Positions 1-6,165 of a DNA stretch of 9,865 bases are shown here, one piece after another; the stretch's first letter is position 1; every line of letters starts with the position of its first letter. Made by a program: the position numbers and the translations under genes. A model generated the notes under the pieces. The model had not been told where the DNA came from, did no database searches, and was given only the letters and a program-made list of their open reading frames with translations. Source of the stretch: SIG220 sp045615545 (GTDB lineage: Bacteria; Bacillota_I; Bacilli_A; RFN20; CAG-826); the NCBI GenBank assembly GCA_045615545.1, contig JAZLFA010000029.1:1-9865 (forward strand), given 5' to 3'.

Positions 1-136
1 TCCAATGAAAATAAGTATTCCTGTAACTTCAAATTCTACTAAGAAAGAAGTAGGGATATTGGGCAGGGACTGCCTTGATTTCAACACGCTCAAAAGCATG
101 CTTGAGTCGATGCTCGGTAATTCAATTGCCGAGTAG
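1..136 (+). CDS. 3' end of an unrecognised plus-strand gene (partial)
   Basis: A reading frame is open from the window edge (first full codon at 2) to a TAG at 134-136 and gives about 44 residues. An ATG lies at 5-7, but no Shine-Dalgarno can be assessed because the edge is only 4 bases away, so this is more likely the tail of a longer protein than a 43-residue peptide. The visible tail contains the segment VGILGRDCLDF followed by an amphipathic stretch ending in GNSIAE. The ILGRDxL pattern faintly resembles the C-terminal part of retropepsin-like aspartyl proteases, but the catalytic DTG would lie outside the window, so I do not assign that function. Base composition here is visibly richer in G and C than the acetyltransferase gene next to it. 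The gene converges on the minus-strand gene ending at 183, leaving a 46-nt gap. Confidence 0.45.
   Translation, partial: PMKISIPVTSNSTKKEVGILGRDCLDFNTLKSMLESMLGNSIAE
113..133. repeat. Short inverted repeat at the end of the partial gene
   Basis: CTCGG at 113-117 pairs with CCGAG at 129-133, and the inner AATT/AATT bases can extend the stem around a tiny loop. It overlaps the last codons of the partial plus-strand gene. No run of T follows on either strand, so it is a weak candidate for a transcript-end hairpin and may be incidental. Confidence 0.3.
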
Positions 137-182
137 TTCACCGATAGGATTTTGCATCTTCAATACAGCGCATATTTCCTTG

Positions 183-737
183 CTATATTGTCCAATATCC
201 ATCGTATTTGAACCCGTTATGCCCAACTAATAGATGCTCAGATTTTTTAAAACCAATTCTTTTTATTGCTTTAATTCTTTCTATTGCATATATCGGAGCC
301 TTTGTAACTGCGCCTTTACACCCTAGTATTTTTTCTAGTTCTGGTGTGACAAGCTTAAAGATATCAAATAAAACATTTTCTTGTTCATAGTCGCTTCGTA
401 CATCGACTCTTATTATTCCCATATTATTAAATGCATCTTCAGACACTCTTAAACATAATTCCACTGTGCCAATCACATGTGATTTTGTTTTATCAACAAT
501 CGACATTCTAACAAACCAACCATTTTTATATGACATATTCCAAAAATCAATGACCTTCGTCATTATTTCTTTACTATCATAATAAAAATTATCTCCGTTA
601 CAATTATCACTATTAAAAAAAGGTAATGCATTTTTATCGCTATATACTTTTAGCAAATCATCACAATCTTCATTCTTAAACAATCTTATTTTAAACTTTT
701 CATTTTCTAATGTAGGGCATGATTCAAATATGTTCAT
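183..737 (-). CDS. GNAT-family N-acetyltransferase, diverged
   Basis: This 184-residue protein has the order of a RimJ/RimL-like GNAT domain: an N-terminal FKIRLFKNEDCDDLLKVY segment (about 15-32), a central strand HVIGTVELCL (87-96), a beta strand IIRVDV (108-113), and the C-terminal signature APIYAIERIKAIKRIGFKK (147-165), which matches the usual 'N..S.r..eKlGF' ending. Such enzymes transfer acetyl from acetyl-CoA to an amine on a protein, peptide or small molecule; the substrate cannot be told from sequence. The pyrophosphate-binding loop is odd. Where the family shows Q/R-x-x-G-x-G/A, this protein has RSDYEQENVLF (114-124) with no glycines, so cofactor binding may be altered. The ATG at 735-737 is supported by GGAGGT (743-748 on the plus strand) a few bases upstream. 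It lies 158 nt downstream of engB and probably has its own transcript. The fold is a confident call; activity is not. Confidence 0.8.
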   Translation of the reverse strand: MNIFESCPTLENEKFKIRLFKNEDCDDLLKVYSDKNALPFFNSDNCNGDNFYYDSKEIMTKVIDFWNMSYKNGWFVRMSIVDKTKSHVIGTVELCLRVSEDAFNNMGIIRVDVRSDYEQENVLFDIFKLVTPELEKILGCKGAVTKAPIYAIERIKAIKRIGFKKSEHLLVGHNGFKYDGYWTI

Positions 738-783
738 AAGATACCTCCAAGTTATAATTTATTTAAACTTAAATGCTATAAAT

Positions 784-807
784 TTATCGATATTGTCTTT
801 TCGATAA
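784..807. repeat. 7-bp inverted repeat upstream of the acetyltransferase
   Basis: TTATCGA (784-790) and TCGATAA (801-807) are perfect inverted arms separated by 10 nt, about 47 nt upstream of the acetyltransferase ATG. The spacing of the two half-sites, about 17 nt centre to centre, would suit either a dimeric regulator or a small hairpin. No convincing -35/-10 pair was found in 738-895, so the promoter of the gene is unresolved. No terminator with a T-run is visible after engB either. Confidence 0.35.
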
Positions 808-895
808 TATCCATATATTCAGTTTATCATTATCAATATATCTGATACATCCATTTCTAACCAATATTTCCTCTTTTACAAGGCCTTAGATAAAA

Positions 896-1474
896 TTATT
901 TTTCCAAAATTAGAGATATTTTGCTTTTTAGTTTATCAAAAGTCTGAGGCGTTAATATTGAAGTGAAATAATAATCTTCACCCACTCCAACTTCTTTAAT
1001 ATGTTTGATGCACGCTGCTTTTTCTTTTTGATTAAGTTTATCTGCTTTAGTAAAAATAAATAATAAAGGTATGTGTTTAGAATCAACAAAGTTGATTAAT
1101 TCAATGTCTTCATTTGATAATTCTCTTCTGCTATCTAATAAAACTAAAACAAGTTTTAGATTAGGATTAACAAAATAATCCTCCATCGTGGTTGCAAATA
1201 GCTTATCTAAATCAACACCACCAGAAGCATATCCATATCCAGGGGCATCAACAAAATAAATACGATTATCAATTTTGTAATAATTTAATAATTTTGTGTG
1301 GCCAGGTTTACTTGAAGCGTGCGCTAAAGATTTATGATTAGTAATGGCGTTGATAAAAGAAGACTTGCCAACATTACTCCTTCCGCAAAGTAAAACTTCC
1401 GGTAAGTTATCCTTGGGAGCGTTAGCTAAATCGACTGTTGATTTAGAAAACTCAGCATTATTAAAATTAATCAT
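896..1474 (-). CDS. engB: Ribosome biogenesis GTP-binding protein EngB/YsxC
   Basis: EngB (YsxC/YihA) is a small cytoplasmic GTPase needed for late assembly of the 50S ribosomal subunit. All the G motifs are visible in a 192-residue protein: G1 GRSNVGKSS (31-39), G2 KPGHTKLLN with T60, G3 DAPGYGYA (76-83), G4 TKAD (142-145), and a G5-like TSIL segment near 170. Length is normal for the family. I chose the ATG at 1472-1474, not an in-frame ATG 54 nt upstream (1526-1528). The shorter form starts MINFNNAEF as family members do, has GGAAG about 7 nt before it, and the upstream extension merely re-reads lon. The start overlaps the lon stop by 8 nt (1467-1474), so translation is probably coupled to Lon. 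It is the last gene of the tig-lon-engB operon. The lon-engB adjacency is the same as in Bacillus (lonA-ysxC). Confidence 0.95.
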   Translation of the reverse strand: MINFNNAEFSKSTVDLANAPKDNLPEVLLCGRSNVGKSSFINAITNHKSLAHASSKPGHTKLLNYYKIDNRIYFVDAPGYGYASGGVDLDKLFATTMEDYFVNPNLKLVLVLLDSRRELSNEDIELINFVDSKHIPLLFIFTKADKLNQKEKAACIKHIKEVGVGEDYYFTSILTPQTFDKLKSKISLILEK

Positions 1475-3803
1475 TTTTATCTTCCAAGATAACTTTAACC
1501 GCATCTTCCACTTTATCCATGTAGACAATCTTTAATGATTTCTTCACTTCTTCTGGAAGTTCGCTAACATCCTTCTTATTTTGAGAAGGAACAATAATTG
1601 TTTTAATTCCACTACGGAGAGCAGCTAATGATTTTTCTCTTAATCCACCAATCGCAGTTGCATGTCCGCGTAAAGTAACTTCACCCGTCATCGCGACATC
1701 AGGAGAGGCAGGTCTGCCGCTCAAGCAAGATATAATTGCACAGCTAATAGCAACCCCAGCGCTTGGTCCATCTTTTGGAACAGCACCTTCAGGGACATGA
1801 ATATGAATATCATTCTCGGCAAAAATATTAGAATCAATTTTGAATTTTGTCGCATTTGCTTTAACGTAGTCTAAAGCGATAGAGCAACTTTCTTTCATTA
1901 CATCACCAAGATTACCAGTTAAGATGAGTCCACCTTTTCCTTTGAAGTAATTTACTTCAATAGGCAAGATATCTCCACCAAAATCAGTATATGCTAAACC
2001 AGTAACAACACCGACTTGTTTCTTGGCTTCTTTCTTGCTATCCATGAATATTTCTACACCCAAATATTCTTTAACTTTGCTAACATCAATTTCGATGGTT
2101 TTAACCTTCGAATCTTTAACGATTGCCACTGCCACTTTTCTTAAGCAGCTCGCAATCTTTCTTTCTAAGTCACGAACACCAGCTTCCATTGTGTAATGAC
2201 GAATTATGTATGTAATTGCATCATCTGTAAAGCTTGCTTGACTTTCTTTTAAACCATTGATTTCTTTTTGTTTTTTCACTAAATGGTTTTTAGCGATTTG
2301 TAATTTTTCAAGTTCCGTATAACTAGATAATTCAATTAATTCCAAACGATCTCTAAGTGGACCAGGGATGTTTTGTAAACTATTTGCGGTGCAAATAAAT
2401 AAAACATCGCTCAAATCATATGGTTCTTCGACATAGTTATCGTTAAAGGCATAATTTTGTTCTGGATCAAGAACTTCAAGCATTGCGCTTGCAGGATCAC
2501 CCTTATAAGAAGATGCTAATTTATCAATTTCATCTAAAAGGAATACTGGATTAGCAACGCCTGCTTTACGCATACCTTGAATGATACGTCCAGGCATACT
2601 ACCAACATATGTACGTCTATGTCCACGAATCTCAGCTTCATCACTAATTCCGCCCAAACTGGCTTTGAAGAATTTACGTCCTAATGCGCGCGCTATAGAC
2701 TTACCAAGAGAAGTTTTACCTGTTCCCGGTGGGCCATAGAAACATAATATTGGGCTTTTTAAATTACCAGTTAATTTTTTAACTGCTAAATATTCAACAA
2801 TACGTTTCTTTGGATTCTCTAATCCATAATGATCTTCATCCAAAATCTTTTCAACTTTCTTTAAGTCTTCATCGTCAATTGTATGTTGATACCAAGGTAT
2901 CGACATGAGTACATCGACATAGCTTTGGATTAAAGCGGCTTCTAATGAGCCTTGAGGCATCATTTCATATTTCTTAAGTTCACTCTTAACCTTAGCTTTT
3001 ATCGCGTCAGGATAAGGGTTTTTATCAAGTTTCTCTAAAATAGAGTCAGGGGAATTGGAATCAGAAGTATCTTCACCTAATTCTTTTTTAATTGCTTTGA
3101 GTTTTTCTCTAAGGAAATATTCCTTTTGACTCTTTTCTGTCGATTCTCTAACATTTTGATTAATCTTTGCTTCGACTTGAGACTTTGTCTCTTCGCCTTT
3201 AATCATAATCATCAATGAAGTAAATAAAGCTTCAACATCTTCAAGTTCAAGTAAATGATATTTTGATTCTAAAGAAGCATCTAAAAAATTCGCTAAAGAA
3301 TAGATGATGTTGATGAGGTTGTCGCTTTTATTAATTGTATTTAACAAGCTCTTAGGCATTGTTGTCATAACGCTAGGCATATTCTCTAATTGAGAAATGA
3401 TTGCGTCAATATAACCCTGGTTAGTTTTAGGGTTAGTAATAGGTTTAACTGGAACAATCTCGCCTTGCGCGACATAATATCCATTAACTTCGTCTTTAGA
3501 AATAGAGACTAGTTTTGCTCTTTCAATTACTTCAACACGAACTTTAACACTATTTTCTTTACTAGTAGAACTAGTAATACGACACAATGTACCAACAGGA
3601 AATAAATCGTCCGCAGTTGGATTTTCTATATTTGAAGATTTTTGGCTAGTCAAAAACATCAAACTATCCGCTGTTTCTTTTGCGGCTAGAATGGCATTAA
3701 TTGAAAAATCTCTACCAGCTTCTATGAGTTTTTGATTGCCAGGGAAAATAACCATTCCTCTAGTGATTAATAGAGGTAATGTTAATGTCTGATTATCAGC
3801 CAT
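1467..3803 (-). CDS. lon: ATP-dependent protease Lon (LonA type)
   Basis: Lon is a soluble homo-oligomeric AAA+ serine protease that unfolds and degrades damaged proteins and selected regulators. The 778-residue length is standard. Domains in order: N-terminal substrate-binding domain (about 6-200), a helical linker with the conserved QKEYFLREKLKAIKKELGE block (226-244), AAA+ module with Walker A GPPGTGKT (357-364), Walker B FLLDEIDK (421-428), sensor-1 TAN (472-474) and sensor-2 GVRDLERK (542-549), then the protease domain with PKDGPSAG carrying the catalytic Ser681 and the partner Lys724 in LREKSLAAL. The Ser-Lys spacing of 43 equals that of E. coli Lon (679/722). The ATG at 3801-3803 has AGGAGG 8 nt upstream. 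The gene begins 21 nt after tig and overlaps engB at its end, so it is mid-operon. No CIRCE or CtsR-type heat-shock operator was noticed nearby. Confidence 0.98.
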   Translation of the reverse strand: MADNQTLTLPLLITRGMVIFPGNQKLIEAGRDFSINAILAAKETADSLMFLTSQKSSNIENPTADDLFPVGTLCRITSSTSKENSVKVRVEVIERAKLVSISKDEVNGYYVAQGEIVPVKPITNPKTNQGYIDAIISQLENMPSVMTTMPKSLLNTINKSDNLINIIYSLANFLDASLESKYHLLELEDVEALFTSLMIMIKGEETKSQVEAKINQNVRESTEKSQKEYFLREKLKAIKKELGEDTSDSNSPDSILEKLDKNPYPDAIKAKVKSELKKYEMMPQGSLEAALIQSYVDVLMSIPWYQHTIDDEDLKKVEKILDEDHYGLENPKKRIVEYLAVKKLTGNLKSPILCFYGPPGTGKTSLGKSIARALGRKFFKASLGGISDEAEIRGHRRTYVGSMPGRIIQGMRKAGVANPVFLLDEIDKLASSYKGDPASAMLEVLDPEQNYAFNDNYVEEPYDLSDVLFICTANSLQNIPGPLRDRLELIELSSYTELEKLQIAKNHLVKKQKEINGLKESQASFTDDAITYIIRHYTMEAGVRDLERKIASCLRKVAVAIVKDSKVKTIEIDVSKVKEYLGVEIFMDSKKEAKKQVGVVTGLAYTDFGGDILPIEVNYFKGKGGLILTGNLGDVMKESCSIALDYVKANATKFKIDSNIFAENDIHIHVPEGAVPKDGPSAGVAISCAIISCLSGRPASPDVAMTGEVTLRGHATAIGGLREKSLAALRSGIKTIIVPSQNKKDVSELPEEVKKSLKIVYMDKVEDAVKVILEDKND

Positions 3804-3824
3804 AGTTTTTCCTCCTTATAATAA

Positions 3825-5102
3825 TTAATTATTATTGTTAATTAAGAATGTTTCGATTCTATTCATTGAAATTGAATTTCTAAATGAATCTAATTGTGGT
3901 TCAAGGGCTTTCTTAACTTGTTCAATTGTCATCTTGTATTGATCAGCTAATTTAGCCATTTCAAATTCAAGATCAGCATCAGTAACTTCGTTAAGTTTTT
4001 CAAGTTCACCAACTTTTTCCATAATTAAGTAGTTAGTAACTTCTTTTGTTGCTCTTTCTTTAAGTTGAGCTTCAAATTGTTCTTGTGTTTGACCTAAGAT
4101 TTGTAAATATTGTTCTAAGGTTAAACCGCTTTGTTGCATTTGTTTGATGAAGTCTTCTTTACGGGCATCTGCTTGAGATTTAATAACTTCTTCTGGAATA
4201 TCAAATTTGCTCTCTTTAGCGATAGCTTCTAATAAGGCATCGTAATATTTATTTTTAGCATCTCTTTCTTTTTCAGCTTTTTTCTTGCTTGCAAGATTTG
4301 CTCTTAATTCATCAACTGTGTTAACTCCAGGGATGTTTTGATCTTTCACAAATTCTTCATCAAGAGTCGCTAATTTCTTTTCTTTCACTTCGTGAACATC
4401 ACAAGCAAAGACTGCATCTTTACCTTTTAATTCTTCAGTATATTGTTCTGGGAATTTAACTTTAACATCAACGTGATCACCAGCTTTAGCACCGATTAAT
4501 TGATCTTCAAAGCCTGGAATGAATGACTTGCTGCCTAAGACTAATTCGTAGTTTTCACTTGTGCCACCTTCAAAAGCTTTACCATCAACTGTGCCTTTAA
4601 AGTCGATAACAACTGTATCGCCTTCGGCGGCAGGACCGTCTTTCACTACTAATGAGGCATTAGCGGCTAAAAGTTTTTTAATTTCTTCTTCAACTTCGTC
4701 ATCACTAACTTTAACAACTTCTTTACCAATCTTATGACCAGTGTAAGCGCCTAAAGTAACTTCAGGAGCAGTAACGATTAAGAATTTAACTTCTAATTCA
4801 TCAGCAGTAATCTTTGTAATATTAACACTTGGTTGAGCGTATGGCTTAATGCCATCTTCTTCAATAATAGCCTTATATAAAGTTGGTAAAAGAGAATCAA
4901 CAGCTTCGTTCATCACTTTTACTTGATCAACTTTTTGTCTTACTAAGCTTTCTGGAGCTTTTCCTTTTCTAAATCCTTTGATTTCGACATTTGAAGCAAC
5001 TTTCTTGAATCCAGCTTCTTGTGCCTTAGCCCATGTTTCTTTATCAACTGTGCAGATAACTTCAACATGAGAATGTTCTAATTTGTTAACTTTTCTTTCC
5101 AT
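3825..5102 (-). CDS. tig: Trigger factor, ribosome-bound chaperone and prolyl isomerase
   Basis: Trigger factor sits at the ribosomal exit tunnel, binds emerging chains and catalyses prolyl cis-trans isomerisation. The 425-residue product shows the three domains: N-terminal ribosome-binding domain with the signature GFRKGKAP (43-50), an FKBP-type isomerase domain (about 155-240) with GDTVVIDFKGTVDGKAFEGG (161-180) and FIPGFEDQLIGAKAGD (194-209), and a long helical C-terminal chaperone domain (about 245-420) rich in Lys/Glu. It ends in an unusual run of four asparagines. The ATG at 5100-5102 is preceded by GGAGG. This is the first gene of the tig-lon-engB operon, with its own promoter at 5137-5165 and a leader of roughly 27 nt. 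In Bacillus, clpX and lonB lie between tig and lonA; here neither is present and lon follows after 21 nt. Confidence 0.98.
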   Translation of the reverse strand: MERKVNKLEHSHVEVICTVDKETWAKAQEAGFKKVASNVEIKGFRKGKAPESLVRQKVDQVKVMNEAVDSLLPTLYKAIIEEDGIKPYAQPSVNITKITADELEVKFLIVTAPEVTLGAYTGHKIGKEVVKVSDDEVEEEIKKLLAANASLVVKDGPAAEGDTVVIDFKGTVDGKAFEGGTSENYELVLGSKSFIPGFEDQLIGAKAGDHVDVKVKFPEQYTEELKGKDAVFACDVHEVKEKKLATLDEEFVKDQNIPGVNTVDELRANLASKKKAEKERDAKNKYYDALLEAIAKESKFDIPEEVIKSQADARKEDFIKQMQQSGLTLEQYLQILGQTQEQFEAQLKERATKEVTNYLIMEKVGELEKLNEVTDADLEFEMAKLADQYKMTIEQVKKALEPQLDSFRNSISMNRIETFLINNNN

Positions 5103-5136
5103 TAATTTTTTCCTCCAATAATGTATAGCGTGGTAA

Positions 5137-5165
5137 ATTATATATTAATTTATATATTCGTTCAA
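5137..5165 (-). promoter_or_regulatory. Sigma-A-type promoter of tig-lon-engB
   Basis: On the minus strand, -35 TTGAAC (5160-5165) and a perfect -10 TATAAT (5137-5142) are separated by exactly 17 nt of AT-rich DNA. Transcription should start near 5129-5131, giving a short leader carrying GGAGG before the tig ATG. The -35 abuts the T-run of the upstream gene's terminator. Confidence 0.85.
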
Positions 5166-5166
5166 G

Positions 5167-5190
5167 AAAAAAGACCTTATTTATAAGGCC
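5167..5190 (-). terminator. Rho-independent terminator after the TPR-like gene
   Basis: Read on the minus strand, GGCCTTA and TAAGGTC form a 7-bp stem (one G-U pair) around a 4-nt loop, followed directly by six T residues. It lies about 20 nt past the stop codon at 5211-5213. It should end transcripts from 5211-6110 and possibly 6155-8386, insulating them from the tig promoter that begins at the next bases. Confidence 0.85.
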
Positions 5191-5210
5191 TAATTCATAA
5201 TTATTGTTGT

Positions 5211-6110
5211 TTATAAACTATTTTTATTTGCTTCTCTAATGGCTAAAGCATAAATTTTAACTTTGTTAACATCAATTCCTTCAAAATGAGTATAGTCATT
5301 GTCATCAATATGAAGGAATTCTGATGAAAGCTCAAATAAAGCTTCTAATAAATTATTGTCTTGGTAATCGATTTCTTCTGGATAAATATAAATTAAGTAA
5401 CTTGATAACAGAGTTATCGCATTTTCAATAAGTGATGGATTTTTGCTGTGCGCACTCATGCGCTTACAAAGATTGTTAAATGCCTCGCCCACAAATGGAG
5501 GATTTAATTTACTTGGATTAACCCTGATTACATCATTAACATGGAGAAATTTAAATTCCTTATCAACTTTTTTCTGCACTAAAAGTAATAAAGCAAACGA
5601 ACGAGTTAATTGTTTAGGGAAATGTTCTAATATATTAGAAATTTCTTCATAGTATAAAGATAAATCTTTATCTCTTAAGCTATCTAATGAAGCAATAACA
5701 ACTTCATCAATTTTACTTTTAAGATTTTCTCTTAGATCTTCTTCGCTGGCATTTCCAAAAGCATTAGCTTCTCGTTCTAGCTTGCGCGCTATCTTAGGTA
5801 GTTCTTTAAGAACTTCTTCTGCTTCTTGAGAAAAGTAAGGGAGATTCTCATAATACTTAATCTTGTCATAAGCTTCATCAAAACGTTTCGCTAGACAAAG
5901 AAGCTCGATATGAAGTTTCATAAGCCAAGGTAAACGCGCTTCAAGAATTTTTTGATTCAAATCAATGCACTTAATTGCTTCATCAATTTTTCCTAACGAC
6001 ATAAAAGCCGAAATACGATAAAAAAGTGCCGTATCATCGTTAGCATTTTCTGTTACCTTGACGATTAATTCGTATTGTTTTTTGTCAAATAATGTTTTTA
6101 AATTGTCCAT
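5211..6110 (-). CDS. All-helical TPR-like protein of unknown function
   Basis: This 299-residue soluble protein has no signal peptide or membrane segment. Its sequence is predicted entirely helical, with tandem helix-turn-helix units at the N-terminus (about 4-110) that read like degenerate tetratricopeptide repeats: paired helices with small residues at the turns, for example DTALFYRISAFMSLGKIDEA (26-45) and PWLMKLHIELLCLAKRFDEA (60-79). A charged helical linker (about 108-140) leads to a second helical region. It resembles the mollicute/Firmicute DUF3196-type TPR-like proteins, but this is from memory and unverified. Its place directly upstream of tig parallels B. subtilis ysoA, also reported as TPR-like, so it may be a positional counterpart. 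A scaffold or protein-interaction role is an inference. There is no Shine-Dalgarno before the ATG at 6108-6110, and a TATACT hexamer lies 7 nt upstream (see findings). It is followed by a terminator. Confidence 0.8.
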   Translation of the reverse strand: MDNLKTLFDKKQYELIVKVTENANDDTALFYRISAFMSLGKIDEAIKCIDLNQKILEARLPWLMKLHIELLCLAKRFDEAYDKIKYYENLPYFSQEAEEVLKELPKIARKLEREANAFGNASEEDLRENLKSKIDEVVIASLDSLRDKDLSLYYEEISNILEHFPKQLTRSFALLLLVQKKVDKEFKFLHVNDVIRVNPSKLNPPFVGEAFNNLCKRMSAHSKNPSLIENAITLLSSYLIYIYPEEIDYQDNNLLEALFELSSEFLHIDDNDYTHFEGIDVNKVKIYALAIREANKNSL

Positions 6111-6117
6111 AATATTT

Positions 6118-6123
6118 AGTATA
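6118..6123 (-). promoter_or_regulatory. Possible -10 element placing the start at the ATG
   Basis: TATACT on the minus strand (6118-6123) is followed by 7 nt and then the ATG at 6108-6110. The expected start point would coincide with the start codon, giving a leaderless mRNA, in keeping with the missing Shine-Dalgarno. No recognisable -35 lies 16-18 nt upstream, only an A-rich tract. Read-through from the nuclease gene 44 nt upstream is the alternative. Confidence 0.35.
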
Positions 6124-6147
6124 TTTTTAGTAGTTTTTTAGTTTTTG

Positions 6148-6165
6148 TTAATTATTAATAATTAA
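6148..6165. repeat. 18-bp perfect palindrome at the nuclease stop codon
   Basis: The sequence from 6148 to 6165 is its own reverse complement (TTAATTATT followed by AATAATTAA) and includes the nuclease TAA at 6155-6157. It is pure A/T and is not followed by a T-run on the minus strand, so it is not a good terminator for the nuclease gene. It may simply reflect AT-rich composition, or be a weak 3' hairpin. Confidence 0.4.

Noticed and set aside
208..390. A 60-codon plus-strand frame with a hydrophobic stretch
   Set aside because: It lies antisense to the acetyltransferase, whose start and signature motifs are clear. No Shine-Dalgarno or promoter was seen.
870..895. AAGGCCTT near the engB stop as a terminator
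   Set aside because: The 8-bp palindrome has no loop and no T-run follows on the minus strand, so it does not form a credible Rho-independent terminator.
1475..1528. Upstream ATG giving an 18-residue longer EngB
   Set aside because: The extra residues are only the alternative reading of the lon 3' end. The ATG at 1474 has a ribosome site and matches the family N-terminus.
5443..5652. A 69-codon plus-strand frame inside the TPR-like gene
   Set aside because: Antisense shadow of a well-supported gene with a terminator. No ribosome site and no recognisable protein features.
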